From Amorphophallus konjac (lineage: Eukaryota; Streptophyta; Magnoliopsida; Alismatales; Araceae): a DNA stretch of 64,000 nucleotides. This document shows, piece by piece, positions 12,092 through 24,764 of the stretch (position 1 is its first letter; each line of letters opens with the position of its first letter). The notes under the pieces are model-generated. The model was given only the letters and a program-made list of their open reading frames with translations. It was not told the DNA's origin and made no database searches. A program made the translations under genes and the position numbers. The stretch spans positions 260,919,519 to 260,983,518 of the forward strand of contig CM040118.1 of NCBI GenBank assembly GCA_022559845.1, read 5' to 3'.

Positions 12092-13249
12092 AGAAAGCTG
12101 TCACGTCCCGAGCGCGGAAGCTTACCCGTGGCGCGACAGTTTTATATAGAACCAAAGCAAGCTAGAAAATTAAAGAATTTCTTCCTTAGACAATTATAAG
12201 AGTGCGCAAATATCTAAGTTTAACTTGAATTTAATACAAATGGTTCGAGCTTACAATTGTCGAATACACATATCCTTTATTGGTTTTGACTGACATGCTA
12301 GAGAATATAACTGACATTAGGGTACAATTTAACACCAACAATGGAATTACAATAACACAATTGATAACAATTGGTGACTCTATCTCTACACTCATCACTC
12401 AGATTCATTCCCCTCCGAGTTCTGGTCGATATCCAAATCACCTGAAAGGTTAGAAAACGACTAGATGAGCGAATCGCTCAGTAGGATTTACATCTCAAGT
12501 TTTAACATGCTTTAAGTGAATTACAAGTTCATTTAATGTAAGTAATGCATGCGGACAGGTAGATATCAAGAAATTGTACAATCGACGAGAGCAGGATTAC
12601 AATTGAGAGTGTATAGATTTAAATTTTTGAGCAGTGGCAACAAGTGGTATCAAGCACGTAATAATTGAAGGATAACAATTGAAATTCAAACAATAGTAAG
12701 CAAGGAAATTCTAACATGTATAGCAAGAATTGGCTATTTATCAGTTCATTCAAGTAAATACTTTTACCCTTCTATGGGCCTCAATCAATCCATCAAGTAA
12801 ATATCATGAGAGTGAGTGGTATGCCTAAAATCTAGCAAGCAAGTACTCCGGTGTAATGCCAAACACCGTGGTCAATAAACTCCCATGGGCACAAGTACCT
12901 TCGGGTGCTCCTCCCAGGACCAGACCGGGCCCTATATGCACAGCATTAGTCATGTTTTCGACATCCACTCTCATTTATAGCCAATATGGAATTTCAAGGC
13001 TTGACCAGTAGGAATATAAGGTGGATTTGGAATGGATTCCAAAGGGTGAATTTATTGTACTGAGGTAAAACCAATGATGGATAACACACGGAAAACTGTG
13101 CGAGATTGGTACCTAGTAGAACACTTAACAATTTCAGAAATGACACCCTAATTAGAATGCACTTCTTGGAATTTCACATGGATTTTTAGTGAATTGGCGC
13201 CTTGGGGTTGACTGGTCCTCTAAATTAAGTATATATTTAAATTGGCGCC

Positions 13250-13570
13250 TCCCAGCATGTCATCTTTTAAATCGCGCCCCCCAGCAAGTCATCTTTTATC
13301 AAATTCGCACCCCCCATAAAGTCATCTTTTAAATCGCGCCCCCCAACAAGTCATCTTTTAAATCGCGCCCCCAGCAAGTCATCTTTTAAATCGCGCCCCC
13401 CATCAAGTCATCTTTTATCAAATTCGCGCCCCCCAGCAAGTCATCTTTTAAATCGCGCCCCCAGCAAGTCATCTTTTAAATCGCGCCCCCCATGAAGTCA
13501 TCTTTTATCAAATTCGCGCCCCCCAGCAAGTCATCTTTTAAATCGTGACTTTCCAGAAGTCGCCTTTTAC
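13250..13570. repeat. Tandem repeats with GCGCCCCCC box
   Basis: About eleven units of 27-33 bp, consensus AAGTCATCTTTTAAATCGCGCCCCCCAGC, some lengthened to TTTTATCAAATTCGCGCC. Long and short forms recur in a higher-order pattern of about three units. Confidence 0.85.
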
Positions 13571-14779
13571 GAAATTGGCGCCTGGGTGCCGTCTTTATTT
13601 CTGTAATTCGTTACATATGACTATTTGATGGAAGAATTGACGACATGTGTCAAGGGCGTCCATTCTGTAATTAGCGCCCTGGTCAGGGGCACCATTTACA
13701 GTGATCTAATTACATTAGAAATGCCGACATTTATTTATTTATAAAATGACAACCCCTACAGGGTCGAAAAATTTGAAACTAGCGCCCTGATGTAGGGCGC
13801 TAATTCCCTGGGTTGCTTAATCATGCAGGTTAACTCTACTGGAATGCTTATTACTTTAATTTGTTACTTTATTACTTTAACCTGTTACTTATCTATCTAT
13901 AATTAAGTTATCAGTTGATTCTAATTAGCTATCAGTCTTACTAATTTGCAGGTAACTATAAGATCTTGCACTACTATATCTAGTGATACGTCTATATATA
14001 TATTTGGTTCAATCGACTAACAGATAGTTATACGACTGTAACTAAGTAGGTCTCTAATGTATATATATAGTTCATCTAAACTTACAAGATTTTCTAACAA
14101 CAGGATCTTCTATATCTAACAGGATCTTAATTTAACTAACAGATCATCTAATCAACTAAAATAGTCACCTAGTTAAACTAACAATACATGCAGTTTACCC
14201 ACTCTTTTAAATTATGATAGATTATCATGAATTTATTCTAATTAAAACGGTAAAACAATCACATGGATATGATATTTTAATGCCCTAATTAACTAGGAAT
14301 TTGGTTAAGCTTGAGAAAACCTACTAACATGCTGTGTAGATTAACTACTAGTTTAGCTAAGGTTTAGCTAAAAGTTGAGACAACCTACCTCTTGGAGCAG
14401 AAGGAAGGGTGCGTGGACAGAGGAGAGGTCTGCACCTCTCTGCAACCTTCACAGAGCTTGTCTGTCTGCAACCTCCCTGCAACCAGCTAAAGCTAACGAG
14501 CTAACGGGTTTGGCTAGAATAGGGGTGTGTATTATAGCATTAGGGTCGACAAGATAGGGGGCAAGATCCTCGAAAAGTGGATCTGGGTGGCATGCCAACG
14601 AATGCCAGCGTGTACAGCCTGGCTGCGAAGAAAATGACGTTAAGAATTAACGACTTGAGTGGTGTCGTCAATTATATTGGCGACGTTTAGTAGGGCGTCG
14701 TTTAGAAAATTGACGCCTCCAATTAAGTCACCTTTAAACAAATTGACGCCCCCCAGCAAGTCACGTTTTACTCCGCGAC

Positions 14780-15140
14780 TCCTAGAAAGTCATCTTTTAA
14801 TTCGCGCCTCCCTAGGAGTCATCTCTTTTCAAATTCGCGCCTTAGGCAGTGCCATCTCTTATCAAATTCATGCCTTAGACGGTGCCACTTCTTATCAAAT
14901 TCGCGCCTTAGGTGGTGCCACCTCTTATCAAATTCGCGCATTAGGTGGTGCCACTTTTTAAATCGCGCCTTAGGTGATGCCACTTTTTAAATCGCGCCTT
15001 AGGTGGTGTCACTTCTTATCAAATTCGCACCTTAGGTGGTGCCACTTTTTAAATCGCGCCTTAGGTGGTGCCACTTTTTAAATCGCGCCTTAGGTGGTGC
15101 CACTTTTTAAATCGCGCCTTAGGTGGTGTCATTTCTTAAG
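14780..15140. repeat. Tandem repeats with TTAGGTGGTGCCAC core
   Basis: About eleven units of 29-33 bp, consensus TTAGGTGGTGCCAC followed by TTTTTAAATCGCGCC or TTCTTATCAAATTCGCGCC. The 3' half resembles the repeats at 13250-13570. On the minus strand the block lies upstream of the TATA-like site, in U3. Confidence 0.85.
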
Positions 15141-15822
15141 AAAATGTCACCGGAAATATTTTACCTTCTATATAATTGGACACAATTAGGTTAATAAAGA
15201 AAAATAAATTATAAGAAATGTCTTAATTATTAATAAGGCAAATGAATAACTTATAACTAAATAATTAGAAAATTATGAGAATTGTATTATTAAATTTTAT
15301 AATTCATGTAAATATGGTTTGGCATATAATATCTCTTTATTTAATTTTTTTTTGTTTTTAATTATTCATAATTATCAAAATGATTAATTAAATAGTAGTA
15401 AATTCTTTTATCTCTATTTAAAAGAATGTCGGGTGTTACATTATAGGTGGCCATATACCTTGTAAATGAGGATTTTGTCTACCTATCCTGTCTACCAAAA
15501 ACCCAAACCATATATTATACCCCCCTATTGAGGCAGAGACTCATGCTTTCTCTGTTATTCAAGGCCTTGCTGCAGAGAACGTGGGAGCATTCTCTGAAGC
15601 ATTGCATAGGAGGGAAGGAGCTGATCCTCTTCCTTTCTTCTTCCACACGTACAACTTCTGCCACTTCACAGAGGTAGGTAATCTCGAGCTTTAACCAAAC
15701 CATAGTCTAGGTTATATTAGCATGTAAAATTTGTGATTAGTCTCATCTCCATGCGATATTTAGTGGTTACACATCATATTTTAGTAGGCTTTCTCAATTT
15801 TTAGCTAAACTAGCCAGCTAAG

Positions 15823-16200
15823 CCAAGGTAATTAGCATGTATTAGCTTCATATCTAGGGTAATTAGCATGTATTAGCTTCATATCCAGGATAATTAGCAT
15901 GTATTAGCCTTAATTAGCATGTATTAGCCTCATACCTAGGATATTTAGCATGTATTAACTTCAATCTAGGGTAATTAGCATGTATTAGCTTCAATCTAGG
16001 GTAATTAGCAAAGTATTAGTCTCATACTCAGGATAATTAGCATGTATTAGCTTCAATCTAGGGTAATTAGCATGTATTAGCCTCATACCCAAGATAATTA
16101 GAATCTATTAGCCTTAATTAGCATGTATTAGCCTCATACCTAGGATAATTAGCATGTATTAGCTTCAATCTAGCATAATTGACATGTATTAGTCTCATAT
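15823..16200. repeat. Degenerate repeats of TAATTAGCATGTATTAGC (5' LTR)
   Basis: About eleven units of roughly 30 bp, consensus TAATTAGCATGTATTAGC plus a variable CTTCAATCTAGGG or CTCATACCTAGGA. The matching block in the 3' LTR is at about 24765-25115 with a different unit order. Confidence 0.8.
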
Positions 16201-16569
16201 CCATGCGGTATATCATGTGTAACGCAAGTTTTATCGTGTTCCTTAACGAAACCTGTTAGTTAAGCTATTAACTAATCTGTTAGCATACCTAATTAACCTA
16301 TTAGTTGATCTACTAACCAATTAGCATACCTAATTAACCTATTAGTCTACCTAATCTATTCTCCAGATTAGATATAGATAGAGTTCTGCCTATCTAGAAA
16401 CCCTGTCTCCATTTAGTTCCTGTAAAATGTAAACTAGTATGATACGTCATGTTAAAAATTTGATATTTGAGAAACTAAAGTATGAAACGAGTGCATGAAT
16501 ACAGATCTGTAATCCTCACAATTTCCTCTAGCTGTCCATGTCATCAATTTTACATAAATCAGCTTAAAT

Positions 16570-17425
16570 TGAAGGGCGCCCCTGACCCAGATGCCATTCA
16601 CTGAACAACGACTGTACAACAGACGCATATTCCACCCAGAAAATGGGCAAAACTGCCCCTCTGTGAAGGGTGCCCCCCCCTAGGGCGCCTATTAAAACTT
16701 CATGGCAGCTCCTAGGGCACCTTCTAACAGAAGATGGCAGCCCCTGAGGTGCCTTGTTCTAATAGATGGCAGCCCTATGGACGCCTTCTATTAACCTACA
16801 GTTAATCGATCAGTTAACTTAAGCCCTAGCTTAACCAGCTCTTAATAGCCTCTGTCATTAGTTAAACCTCGATTAGTTTAATCTTTGTTTAACCAATAAA
16901 TCATCTAGTTAAACCCCTATTGTCATCAGTTAAACCATTAGTTTAACCAGTTAATCACGTAGTTAACCCTCAGCCATTAAGTCTTAGCCTGGACACATGT
17001 TTGATAGGCGCCTGACCCTTGGGCGCCTATCAGTGATACATGGCAGCCCCTAGGGCGCCATTTACTTGAAGAAGTCTGCACCCAGGGTGCCAATTTCATG
17101 GAAATGGTAGACCCCTGGGCGCCGATTAAACTTGAGTTGTAAACCCTGTAAAACGTGGCTGACCCTAGGGCGCCTATCACTTAAGACGTGGCAGGGTTAT
17201 GGGCACCAATTTCAAGAACATGGAAGCCCCATGGGCGCCAATTTCAATAAGATGACAGCCCCCTGGGGCCCAATTTCAAGAAGATGGCAGTGACCTGGGC
17301 GCCTATTAAACAGACCCTGAGTTTTGATTTTTCTGAGATCGTAAACCCCTGAATGACGTGCTCTGGTTTCAGGATGCCATTCACTGATAAATGGCAGCCT
17401 GAGAGGCGCCATTTAACCTCTGATA
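16570..17425. repeat. Dispersed ATGGCAGCCC / GGCGCC motif block (5' LTR)
   Basis: Some fifteen short units pair ATGGCAGCCCCTAG with GGCGCC-containing text at intervals of 30-50 bases. The matching block in the 3' LTR is at about 25485-26325. Units are variable and separated by unique sequence. Confidence 0.7.
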
Positions 17426-18671
17426 GGGTTATTTAAACCTTGTATAGTTCACAGGAAGGGCACTCCGCTATGAGGGTGTCATTTCTGAACATGTCAGGTA
17501 GCCTACAAGGCACTGATCTCACCCAATTTTTCCGTGTATCAAACATTATTGGTTTTACTCCCAGTTCATCCCTACACAATAATATGCCCTTGGATTCCAT
17601 TCTATAAAATCCACCTTATATTTCCTACACGGTCAATCCATGAAAATTCCATATTGGCTATAAATGAGAGTGGATGTTAAAAACATGACCAATGCTGTGC
17701 ATATAGGGCCCGGTCTGGTCCTGGGAGGAGCACCCGAAGGTACTTGTGCCTATGGAAGTTTATTGACCATGGTGTTTGACATTGCACCGGAGTACTTGCT
17801 TGCTAGACTTTAGGCATTCCACTCATTCACGTGATATTACTTGATTGATTGACTTGAGACCCGCAGAAGGGTAAAAGTATTTGCTTGAATGAAATTGATA
17901 AATAGCCAATTCCAGTTATACATGCTTGAAATTACGTTGCTTACTATTGCTTGCTTGACATGAGTTCTTACCTTCTTGGAAAATTGTTATTAATTTCAGT
18001 TATTACTTGCTTGATATCTCTTGCTATTGCTATATTGAAGTTGGATTCTATATACTCTCACTTGTTATTCCTATACTGCTCTTGTTGATTTTACAATCCT
18101 TGATATCTACTTGTCTACATGCATTGATTTACCTGTATTAATTGAACTTGTAAATCACTTAAAGCATGTTAAATCTTGAGATGGAATTCCTACTGAGCGA
18201 TTCGCTCATCTAGTTGTTTTCTAACCTTTTCAGGTAGTTTGGATATCGGCCAGAACTCAGAAAGGAATGAGTCTAAGTGATGAGGGTAGAAATGGAGTCA
18301 TCAATTGTCATGTTAATTGTGTTGTCAATTGTGTTATTGTAACTCCACTATTTTGTGTTAATTATAACCCTACGCATGTCAGTTGTATTATCCAGTTATG
18401 TCATTTGTATCTCCTTTGATCAAAACTAATAAAGGAGTGAGGACTAGTAGTTAATTCTATGAATTTGACATTTTGGTTAGTTGTAATAATTGATAGCTCG
18501 AACTATTTATGTTAGTTTCAAGTCTAAGATTAGTAATTTGCTTAGTCATTTGTGCACTCTTTAAATTGTCTAAGGAAGATCTCCACTAATTAGCTAGATC
18601 ACTTTGGTTCTATATAAAGGACTGTCGCGCTATGGGTAAGCTTCCGCACTCGGGGCGTGACAACTCTTTCT

Positions 18672-18684
18672 TGGTATCAAAGCC
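18672..18684 (+). other. Primer-binding site of Tekay-like copy 2
   Basis: TGGTATCAAAGCC, nine bases after the LTR end. It differs by one base (G to A) from the tRNA-Met-complementary form in copy 1. Confidence 0.85.
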
Positions 18685-18930
18685 TAGGATTACAACTTCC
18701 TAGGTAAAAACCCGAGTCTAAAGATAGAAATGTCTAATAGAAATGTCTAAGGATAGGTTTAGACCTTACCTGGTAAGATTCCTAGGTAAGTCTAACGATA
18801 GAATTGTTTAAGCATTGGTTTAGATCTTACCTGGTGAGATGGGTAAAGCCATGGGTTAAGTTTAATAACGACAATTGATCCTTAACCCTAAAAATCAATA
18901 TTTATTACACCTTAATTCTTTTGTAGGATT

Positions 18931-21900
18931 ATGGCCACTGAAAGAGCACAATGGCGCGAGATGTAGCGCACTATGCAGGGACTTACGCAGGCGCTACAGC
19001 AAGTGGCGCAAGGCGGAGCTAGCGGTGCTCACCGCGGCACTGGTGACCTTCACCGGGATTTTCGCAACTTGAACCCACCAAGGTTCACAGGTTCGGTGGA
19101 CCTCGATGTTGCCGAGAATTGGCTGAAGGAAATTGAGAGGATCTTCCGTGTAATGCAATGCACGGATGCAGAGAAGGTTCTATTGGCTATGTTCCAACTG
19201 GAACGGGATGCTCGATGCTGGTGGGAATCCGTAGAAGCAACACTACCCGACAACCATGTCACTTGGGCGGAGTTTGTTGAACACTACAATAGCAAGTATT
19301 TTTCTGACCGTGTTCAAGAGAAGAAGGCTGCGAAATTTGCCGCGTTAAAGCAACGGAGCCTGAAGGTGGCCGAATATGAGGCCCAATTCTCAAGACTTTC
19401 CCGTTATGCACCCCACTTGGTGTGTATGGAAAAGATGAAGGCAAGGAGATTACTCAACGGGCTACGGCCCCAGCATATTACACAGCTTGCGCCGATGGAC
19501 ATTCAAGTCTATTCGAAAATGGTTCGGCGCGCTCAATTTCTGGAAGACGCCATTGAATTCTCTGAAAGGATTCGAGGCAAGGACAAGAAGGAACCCGTCA
19601 CAAGTCTGGGAAACTTCAAACCACCATTTGGCAAGAAGTGATTCTTCAATGGAGGAGAAATTTCCAAAGAGAAGAGGTTCCAGAAAAGTAACAAGCCCTT
19701 CTCCACTATCGGCAATAAGCCTTCCTCCGCCATCACACCTTCCAAGGAAATCTGTAAGTATTCTGACAAGGCTGGTCATAAGACTGAGGAATGCTGGAGG
19801 AAACTGGGAGCGTGTCTCCGATGTGGGAGTCGAGAGCATTGAATCCCCGACTGCCCCTTGATGAAGGAACAGGTCAACAAAGATGAGAATCATCTGGTAA
19901 AGAAACAAGGCCGTCTACAAGCTCTTCAAGGGACGGAACCCATGGAAGGAGGAATCGTGAAAGGTACATTAACTATTTGCTCTAAACCTGCTAAAGTTCT
20001 ATTTGATACTGGGGAAACTCATTCATTTTTTTTCAAGAGATTTACTGCCTCGTTTTCTAAAGAACCTAAATGGTTAGATTTAGTAATAGCTACACCTCTC
20101 GGAAACAAGTCTGATATCATGCATCACTACCCAAGTTGTGAGGTTATGCTTCAACGTAGCAATCTGCCAGTTGACCTTATATGCCTTGATATTAAGGATT
20201 ATGATGTCATACTAGGCGCTGACTGGTTATCCACCTACCAAGCAACGGTAGATTGCCGACACGGTAAGATAACTTTTATGGATTATCCTGAGTTGGTTTA
20301 TGTTAGCCCTCGGAATAGACCCCCACTCATCTCAGCCCTTCGAGCAAGCAAACTTGTGAGTAAAGGATGTGTGGCTTTCATAGCTTTTGTGACTGCCACG
20401 AAAGTCGAGAAGACTGAAATTGAAGACATCCGAGTGATTCGGGACTTTCCCGATGTATTTCGAGAAGAATTGCCTGGTTTACCCCCGGAAAGGGAAGTGT
20501 CATTCACAATCGGCATTGTTCCTGGTGCCGGTCCTGTTTCTAAGGCACCCTATAGGATGTCTCCCGCTGAACTGAAGGAGCTAAAAGAGCTACTGATGGA
20601 TTTATTGAAAAAGGGTTTCATTAGGTCGAGTACTTCCCCCTGGGGAGCACCCGTGCTCTTTGTTAAAAAGAAGGATGGAATGTTGAGATTATGCATTGAT
20701 TATCGACATTTGAACCATCTTACAATCCAGAATAAAGACCCGCTGCCGAGCATTGATGAGCTGTTCGACCAATTATCTAGAGCTAATTACTTCTCGAAAA
20801 TTGATCTTCGGTCTGGTTACCACCAATTGAGGATTAAAGAAGAAGACATTTATAAAACTGCATTTCGAAGAAGGTATGGGCATTACGAATTTACTGTTAT
20901 GCCTTTTGGACTAACAAATGCTTCAGCAACTTTTATGCAGTTAATGAATAGCATCTACAGACCTTATTTAGACCAATTTATTGTGGTCTTTATTGATGAT
21001 ATATTGATCTATTCAAAAACTGAAGAAGATCATGAAGTGCATCTTAAGAAGGCATTGCAAATATTGCGAGACAACAAGCTATATGCCAAATTCAGCAAGT
21101 GCCAATTTTGGCTTGAAGAAGTGTCCTTCTTAGGCCATGTCATATCAAAGAATGGAATTTCTGTTGATCCTGCGAAGGTCGAAGCCGTACAAAATTGGGG
21201 ACGACCAACGAATGCAACGGAGATTCGTAGCTTCTTGTGTCTAGCTGGCTACTACCGGTGTTTTATCAAGGACTTCTCAAAGATTGCTGTTCTTCTTACC
21301 ATATTGACTCGCAAGGAAGTGCCTTATGAATGGAGTGAAGACCGTGAGAAGAGTTTCCTAACTGTAAAGGATCTCTTGACTACTGCTCCAGTCCTATCTC
21401 TACCAATTGAAGGAGAGAAGTACGAGATATATACCGATGCATCTATTATCGGCCTCGGATGTGTATTGATGCAGAATGGAAGAGTCATTGCATACTCTTC
21501 CCGGTAATTAAAGAAGCATGAAGAAAACTACCCTGTGCATGATTTGGAACTAGCCACAGTGGTATTGGCTTTAAAGATCTGAAGGCACTATCTCTACGGA
21601 GAGAAATTCACCGTATACTCCGATCATAAAAGCCTTAAATATCTATTCTCTCAGAAGGAGCTGAACATGCGACAAAGGCGTTACCTCGAGTATCTCAAGG
21701 ATTTCGACTTCACTATACAATATCATCCGGGTAAGGGTAATTCCGTAGCAGATGCCCTTAGTCGGAAACCGAGAGCCCTAGTAGCCAACTATATGGTTCA
21801 AGAATGGAAGCTGCTGAAAAAATTATCTGAACTCGATATAAGCATGGATGAGAATGACGGGTGTATCACTCTATCTCTCATAAGTGTGCATTTGCTAGCT

Positions 21901-23310
21901 GAAATCAAGAGGTTGCAAGCAGAAGATCCTACCCTAATGGAAATAAAAGACAAGCTGGACGAGAAATCTGATTTCAAATTGGCACTCGATGGTAGATTAT
22001 TATACCATGAACGGACATGTGTACCAGACAGTCCTGAGCTGAATAAGAGGATTCTTGAAGAAGCTCACAGATCGAGGTACATGATCCACCCTAGAGCCAC
22101 TAAGATGTATCAAGACATAAAAAGAACCTTTTGGTGGCCCAACATGAAAAGGGAGATAGCAGACTTCGTGTCTAGATGCTTGACATGCCAACAGGTGAAG
22201 GCGGAACATCAGAAACCCGCTGGAAGACTACATCCACTAGATATCCCCAAGTGGAAATGGGAAGACATTGGTATGGACTTTATCATGGGTTTGCCCAAGT
22301 CTAGGGGCGGATATGATGGAATTTGGGTAATCATCGATCGCCTTACTAAATCGGCTCATTTCTTGCCTATCAAGAGTCGATGGTCGGTTGATGTTCTTGT
22401 TGCCTTATATATCAAGGAGGTTACTAGATTGCATGGAATTCCTGTGTCTATCGTATCTGATCGTGACCAGCATTTTACTTCTCATTTTTGGAAGGGTCTA
22501 CAACACTCTCTTGGAACAAAACTCAACTTTAGCACTACTTTCCATCCCCAGACAGATGGTCAGACTGAAAGAACAAATCAGGTTGTTGAAGATATGTTAA
22601 GAGCATGCATTATAGATTTCGGCGGAAGCTAGCATGACCACTTAGCCCTAGCCGAATTTGCCTACAATAACAGCTATCAAGCCAGTATCCAAATGGCACC
22701 TTTCGAGACGCTTTATGGCAGGAGTTGTCGATCTCCAATATGCTGGGATGAAGTCGGTGAAAGACAACTTCTAGGCCCAGATATGGTTAGAGATTCAACA
22801 GAAAAGATACACCTTATCAGAGAGAGACTCAAGGTAGCTCAGTGCAGGCAAAAATCTTATGATGATAACAGAAGTAGAGATTTGGAATTTCAAGTGGGTG
22901 ACCATGTATTTCTCAAGGTATCTCCCGACCGAGGTATTAGAAAATTCGGTGTTAAGGACAAGCTTACACCAAGGTTTATCGGTCCATTTGAAGTATTGGA
23001 AAGAGTGGGCGAGGTGGCTTACCGTATTGCCTTACCTCCTCAACTCTCGGAAGTGCACAATGTATTTCATATATCTATGCTGAAGAAATATGTGCACGAC
23101 CCTTCTCATGTCATCGACCATGCTGATTTAGCAATTCAAAGGGATCATACTTATGAGCAAAGGCCGATGCAGATCCTCAACCGAGAAGTCCGAGTCCTAA
23201 GGAGCAAGACGATCCCTATGGTAAAAATCCAATGGAATCGATGCTCGGAGGAAGAAGTAACTTGGGAGACCAAGGAATCTATGAAAAGAAGATACCCAGA
23301 ACTATTTTAG
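18931..23310 (+). pseudogene. Gag-pol polyprotein, Tekay-like chromovirus, six nonsense codons
   Basis: A single frame runs from the ATG at 18931 to TAG at 23308. Internal stops are at 18964, 19639, 19840, 21505, 21580 and 22630. Comparison with the other copies explains each as C-to-T or G-to-A (CAG, CGA, CGA, CAA, TGG, TGG). Domains in order: gag core; zinc knuckle damaged at one Cys (CKYSDKAGH); protease with DTGE in place of DTGA; RT with [19 protein letters not shown] and catalytic FIDD; RNase H starting at YTDAS; integrase with HHCC zinc finger (H-H...CLTC), DFIMG, SDRDQHF and the Glu in DGQTERTNQ; then a GPF/GPY-type module and a chromodomain-like tail ending VTWETKESMKRRYPELF. The tail is known in chromoviruses to recognise heterochromatin marks. 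No frameshift was found, so decay is almost all by point mutation. Confidence 0.92.
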
Positions 23311-23375
23311 ACTGTAAGTATCCTATACTTTCCACAATACCCTTATACAGTTGAATTTGGGGACCAAATTCTCTT

Positions 23376-23388
23376 AAGTAGGGGAGGG
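23376..23388 (+). other. Polypurine tract of Tekay-like copy 2
   Basis: AAGTAGGGGAGGG sits directly before the 3' LTR start TGTAACACCC, the expected plus-strand primer site. Confidence 0.88.
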
Positions 23389-24394
23389 TGTAACACCCAT
23401 AATTTTTAAAATAAGAAATGAATGAATTTAGGAATTTAAAAGAAGGCCTTTAACTATTTAACCCATATTCTAATCTATTTAATTAATCATGTAAAACCTT
23501 TAATTGATATTTTAAAACAAATAAATACTTTAGAAGATGCCAAATTATATTTTAGGAAATGCCAATCTATATTTTCAATCACTTAGGAAACTAATAATAC
23601 ATCTTGTTACACTATTCTAAAGGAATAGGAAATAGGTTATATAGACAGGGTTTTAAAAGATAAACATCAATTTTACAAGATGCCAAATCATATTTTCATA
23701 ATTTAGAAAATTTCTATTTCAAATTTTACATTATATCATTGTTTTGAAGAAATAAGGGTATATATATGAAGTGTTAAAGGATAAACATAATTCAAGAAGT
23801 GAGGAAGGGTATATAGATAATTTTGGTTAGTGTAGAGTAAATAGAAAAGTCTCCGTTCAAAATCACGACCGTTATTAAGCCGTTACTCACGAAATTACGA
23901 CATGTAAGGTGTCGTTATTCAACTAAAGTAGATACATAAGGATGGAAAGGATATATATATCCAATTTCGATCCTTAGAGGGTGATAGAAAAATGCTCCAA
24001 AAGAAGTAACGACCAATGCATGGTCGTTATTCACTAAACAACGACATATGTTAGGTTGTTATTTCTTAAACGTGAATAGCAACGTGAATAGTGCCACTTT
24101 TTATTTAAAAACAATTTTTTAAAAAATAATATATGTACAAATAGAGAAAAATGTAAGGATCTCACCCATGAAATTTCATGAATTAACTCCATCAAATTTT
24201 AAAGATAAAAATCATTGAAGATAAGTGAGAAGTTTAATATAAAGAACTCAGAAAAAGTCACGACTGGGTCATGGGCGCTATTTCTTAGAAGATGGCAGCC
24301 TCATAGGTGCCATTTCCCATCCGATAACTGATACGAACCTTTTATCACAACAGCCTATATTAGTTGGCATCGCATTATAGGTGGCCATATACCC

Positions 24395-24401
24395 TATAAA
24401 T
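24395..24401 (+). promoter_or_regulatory. Probable TATA box in the copy 2 LTR
   Basis: TATAAAT in the context CATATACCCTATAAATGTGG, about 215 bases before the donor-like GAGGTAGGT. The position fits a U3/R boundary. The 5' LTR copy of the box is mutated. Confidence 0.55.
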
Positions 24402-24764
24402 GTGGATCGTGTCTACCTATCCTGTCTACCCAAAACACAAACCTCATATTATACCCCCCTATTAAGGCAGAGACTCTTGCTTTCTCTGTTATTCGAGGCC
24501 TTGCTGTAGAGAATGTGGGAGCATTCTCTGGAGCATTGCAGAGGAGGGAAGGAGCTGATCCTCTTCCTTTCTTCTTCCACACGTACAACTTCTGCCATTT
24601 CACAGAGGTAGGTGATCTCGAGCTTTAACCAAACCATAGCTAATCTATGTTATATTAGCATGTACAATTTGTGATTAGTCTCATCTCCATGCGGTATTTA
24701 GTGGTTACACATCATGTTTTAGTAGGCTTTCTCAATTTTTAGCTAAACTAGCAAGCTAAGCCAA

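Larger units (their letters stand above)
11898..14388 (-). other. Possible leader intron spanning the LTR R-U5, PBS and leader (copy 1)
   Basis: On the minus strand a donor-like AAGAG|GTAGGT occurs at 14389/14388, about 140 bases after a TATA-like site. A pyrimidine-rich acceptor TTAATTCTTTTGTAG lies four bases before the gag ATG. Copy 2 has the same pair in the same places. Splicing would remove about 2.5 kb including the PBS. Inferred only from sequence. Confidence 0.4.
10503..15440 (-). mobile_element. Tekay-like chromovirus copy 1 (Ty3/gypsy), 5' part
   Basis: On the minus strand the order is LTR (15440 to 12099), PBS, a 205-bp leader, then gag and the start of protease up to 10503, where the Sirevirus-like LTR breaks in. 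The rest of pol and the 3' LTR must lie left of the window, beyond that insertion. Gag is closely similar to that of copy 2 (18931 onward). The element is inserted in the 5' LTR of copy 2: the sequence resuming at 15441 (TTATAGGTGG) matches 24375 in copy 2's 3' LTR, so the presumed target duplication is TTATA. Confidence 0.9.
12099..15440 (-). repeat. 5' LTR of Tekay-like copy 1 (3342 bp)
   Basis: The plus strand runs TGTCACGTCCCGAG...GGGTGTTACA; on the minus strand it starts TGTAACACCC, as in copy 2. It holds two blocks of short tandem repeats. A segment near 12895-12960 (CAAGTACCTTCGGGTGCTCC) also occurs, inverted, in copy 2's LTRs near 17720 and 26640, so the two families are related. A TATA-like TATAATAC lies on the minus strand near 14530. 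Confidence 0.88.
15441..18662 (+). repeat. 5' LTR of Tekay-like copy 2 (interrupted)
   Basis: It aligns with 24375-27574 of the 3' LTR along its whole length, with numerous substitutions and small gaps. It ends ...CACTCGGGGCGTGACA directly before the PBS. The missing first part (equivalent to 23389-24374) should lie left of the window, beyond copy 1. The TATA box has decayed here (TTGTAAAT near 15460). Confidence 0.9.
15674..18926 (+). other. Possible leader intron spanning R-U5, PBS and leader (copy 2)
   Basis: A donor-like CAGAG|GTAGGT lies at 15673/15674. A pyrimidine-rich acceptor TTAATTCTTTTGTAG ends at 18926, four bases before the gag ATG. The 3' LTR keeps the donor near 24608. The same pair occurs in the opposite-strand copy 1. 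Confidence 0.4.

Noticed and set aside
13250..13570. Regular repeats about 30 bp long, superficially like a CRISPR array
   Set aside because: There are no unique spacers, units are directly adjacent, no cas genes are present, and the setting is a plant LTR.
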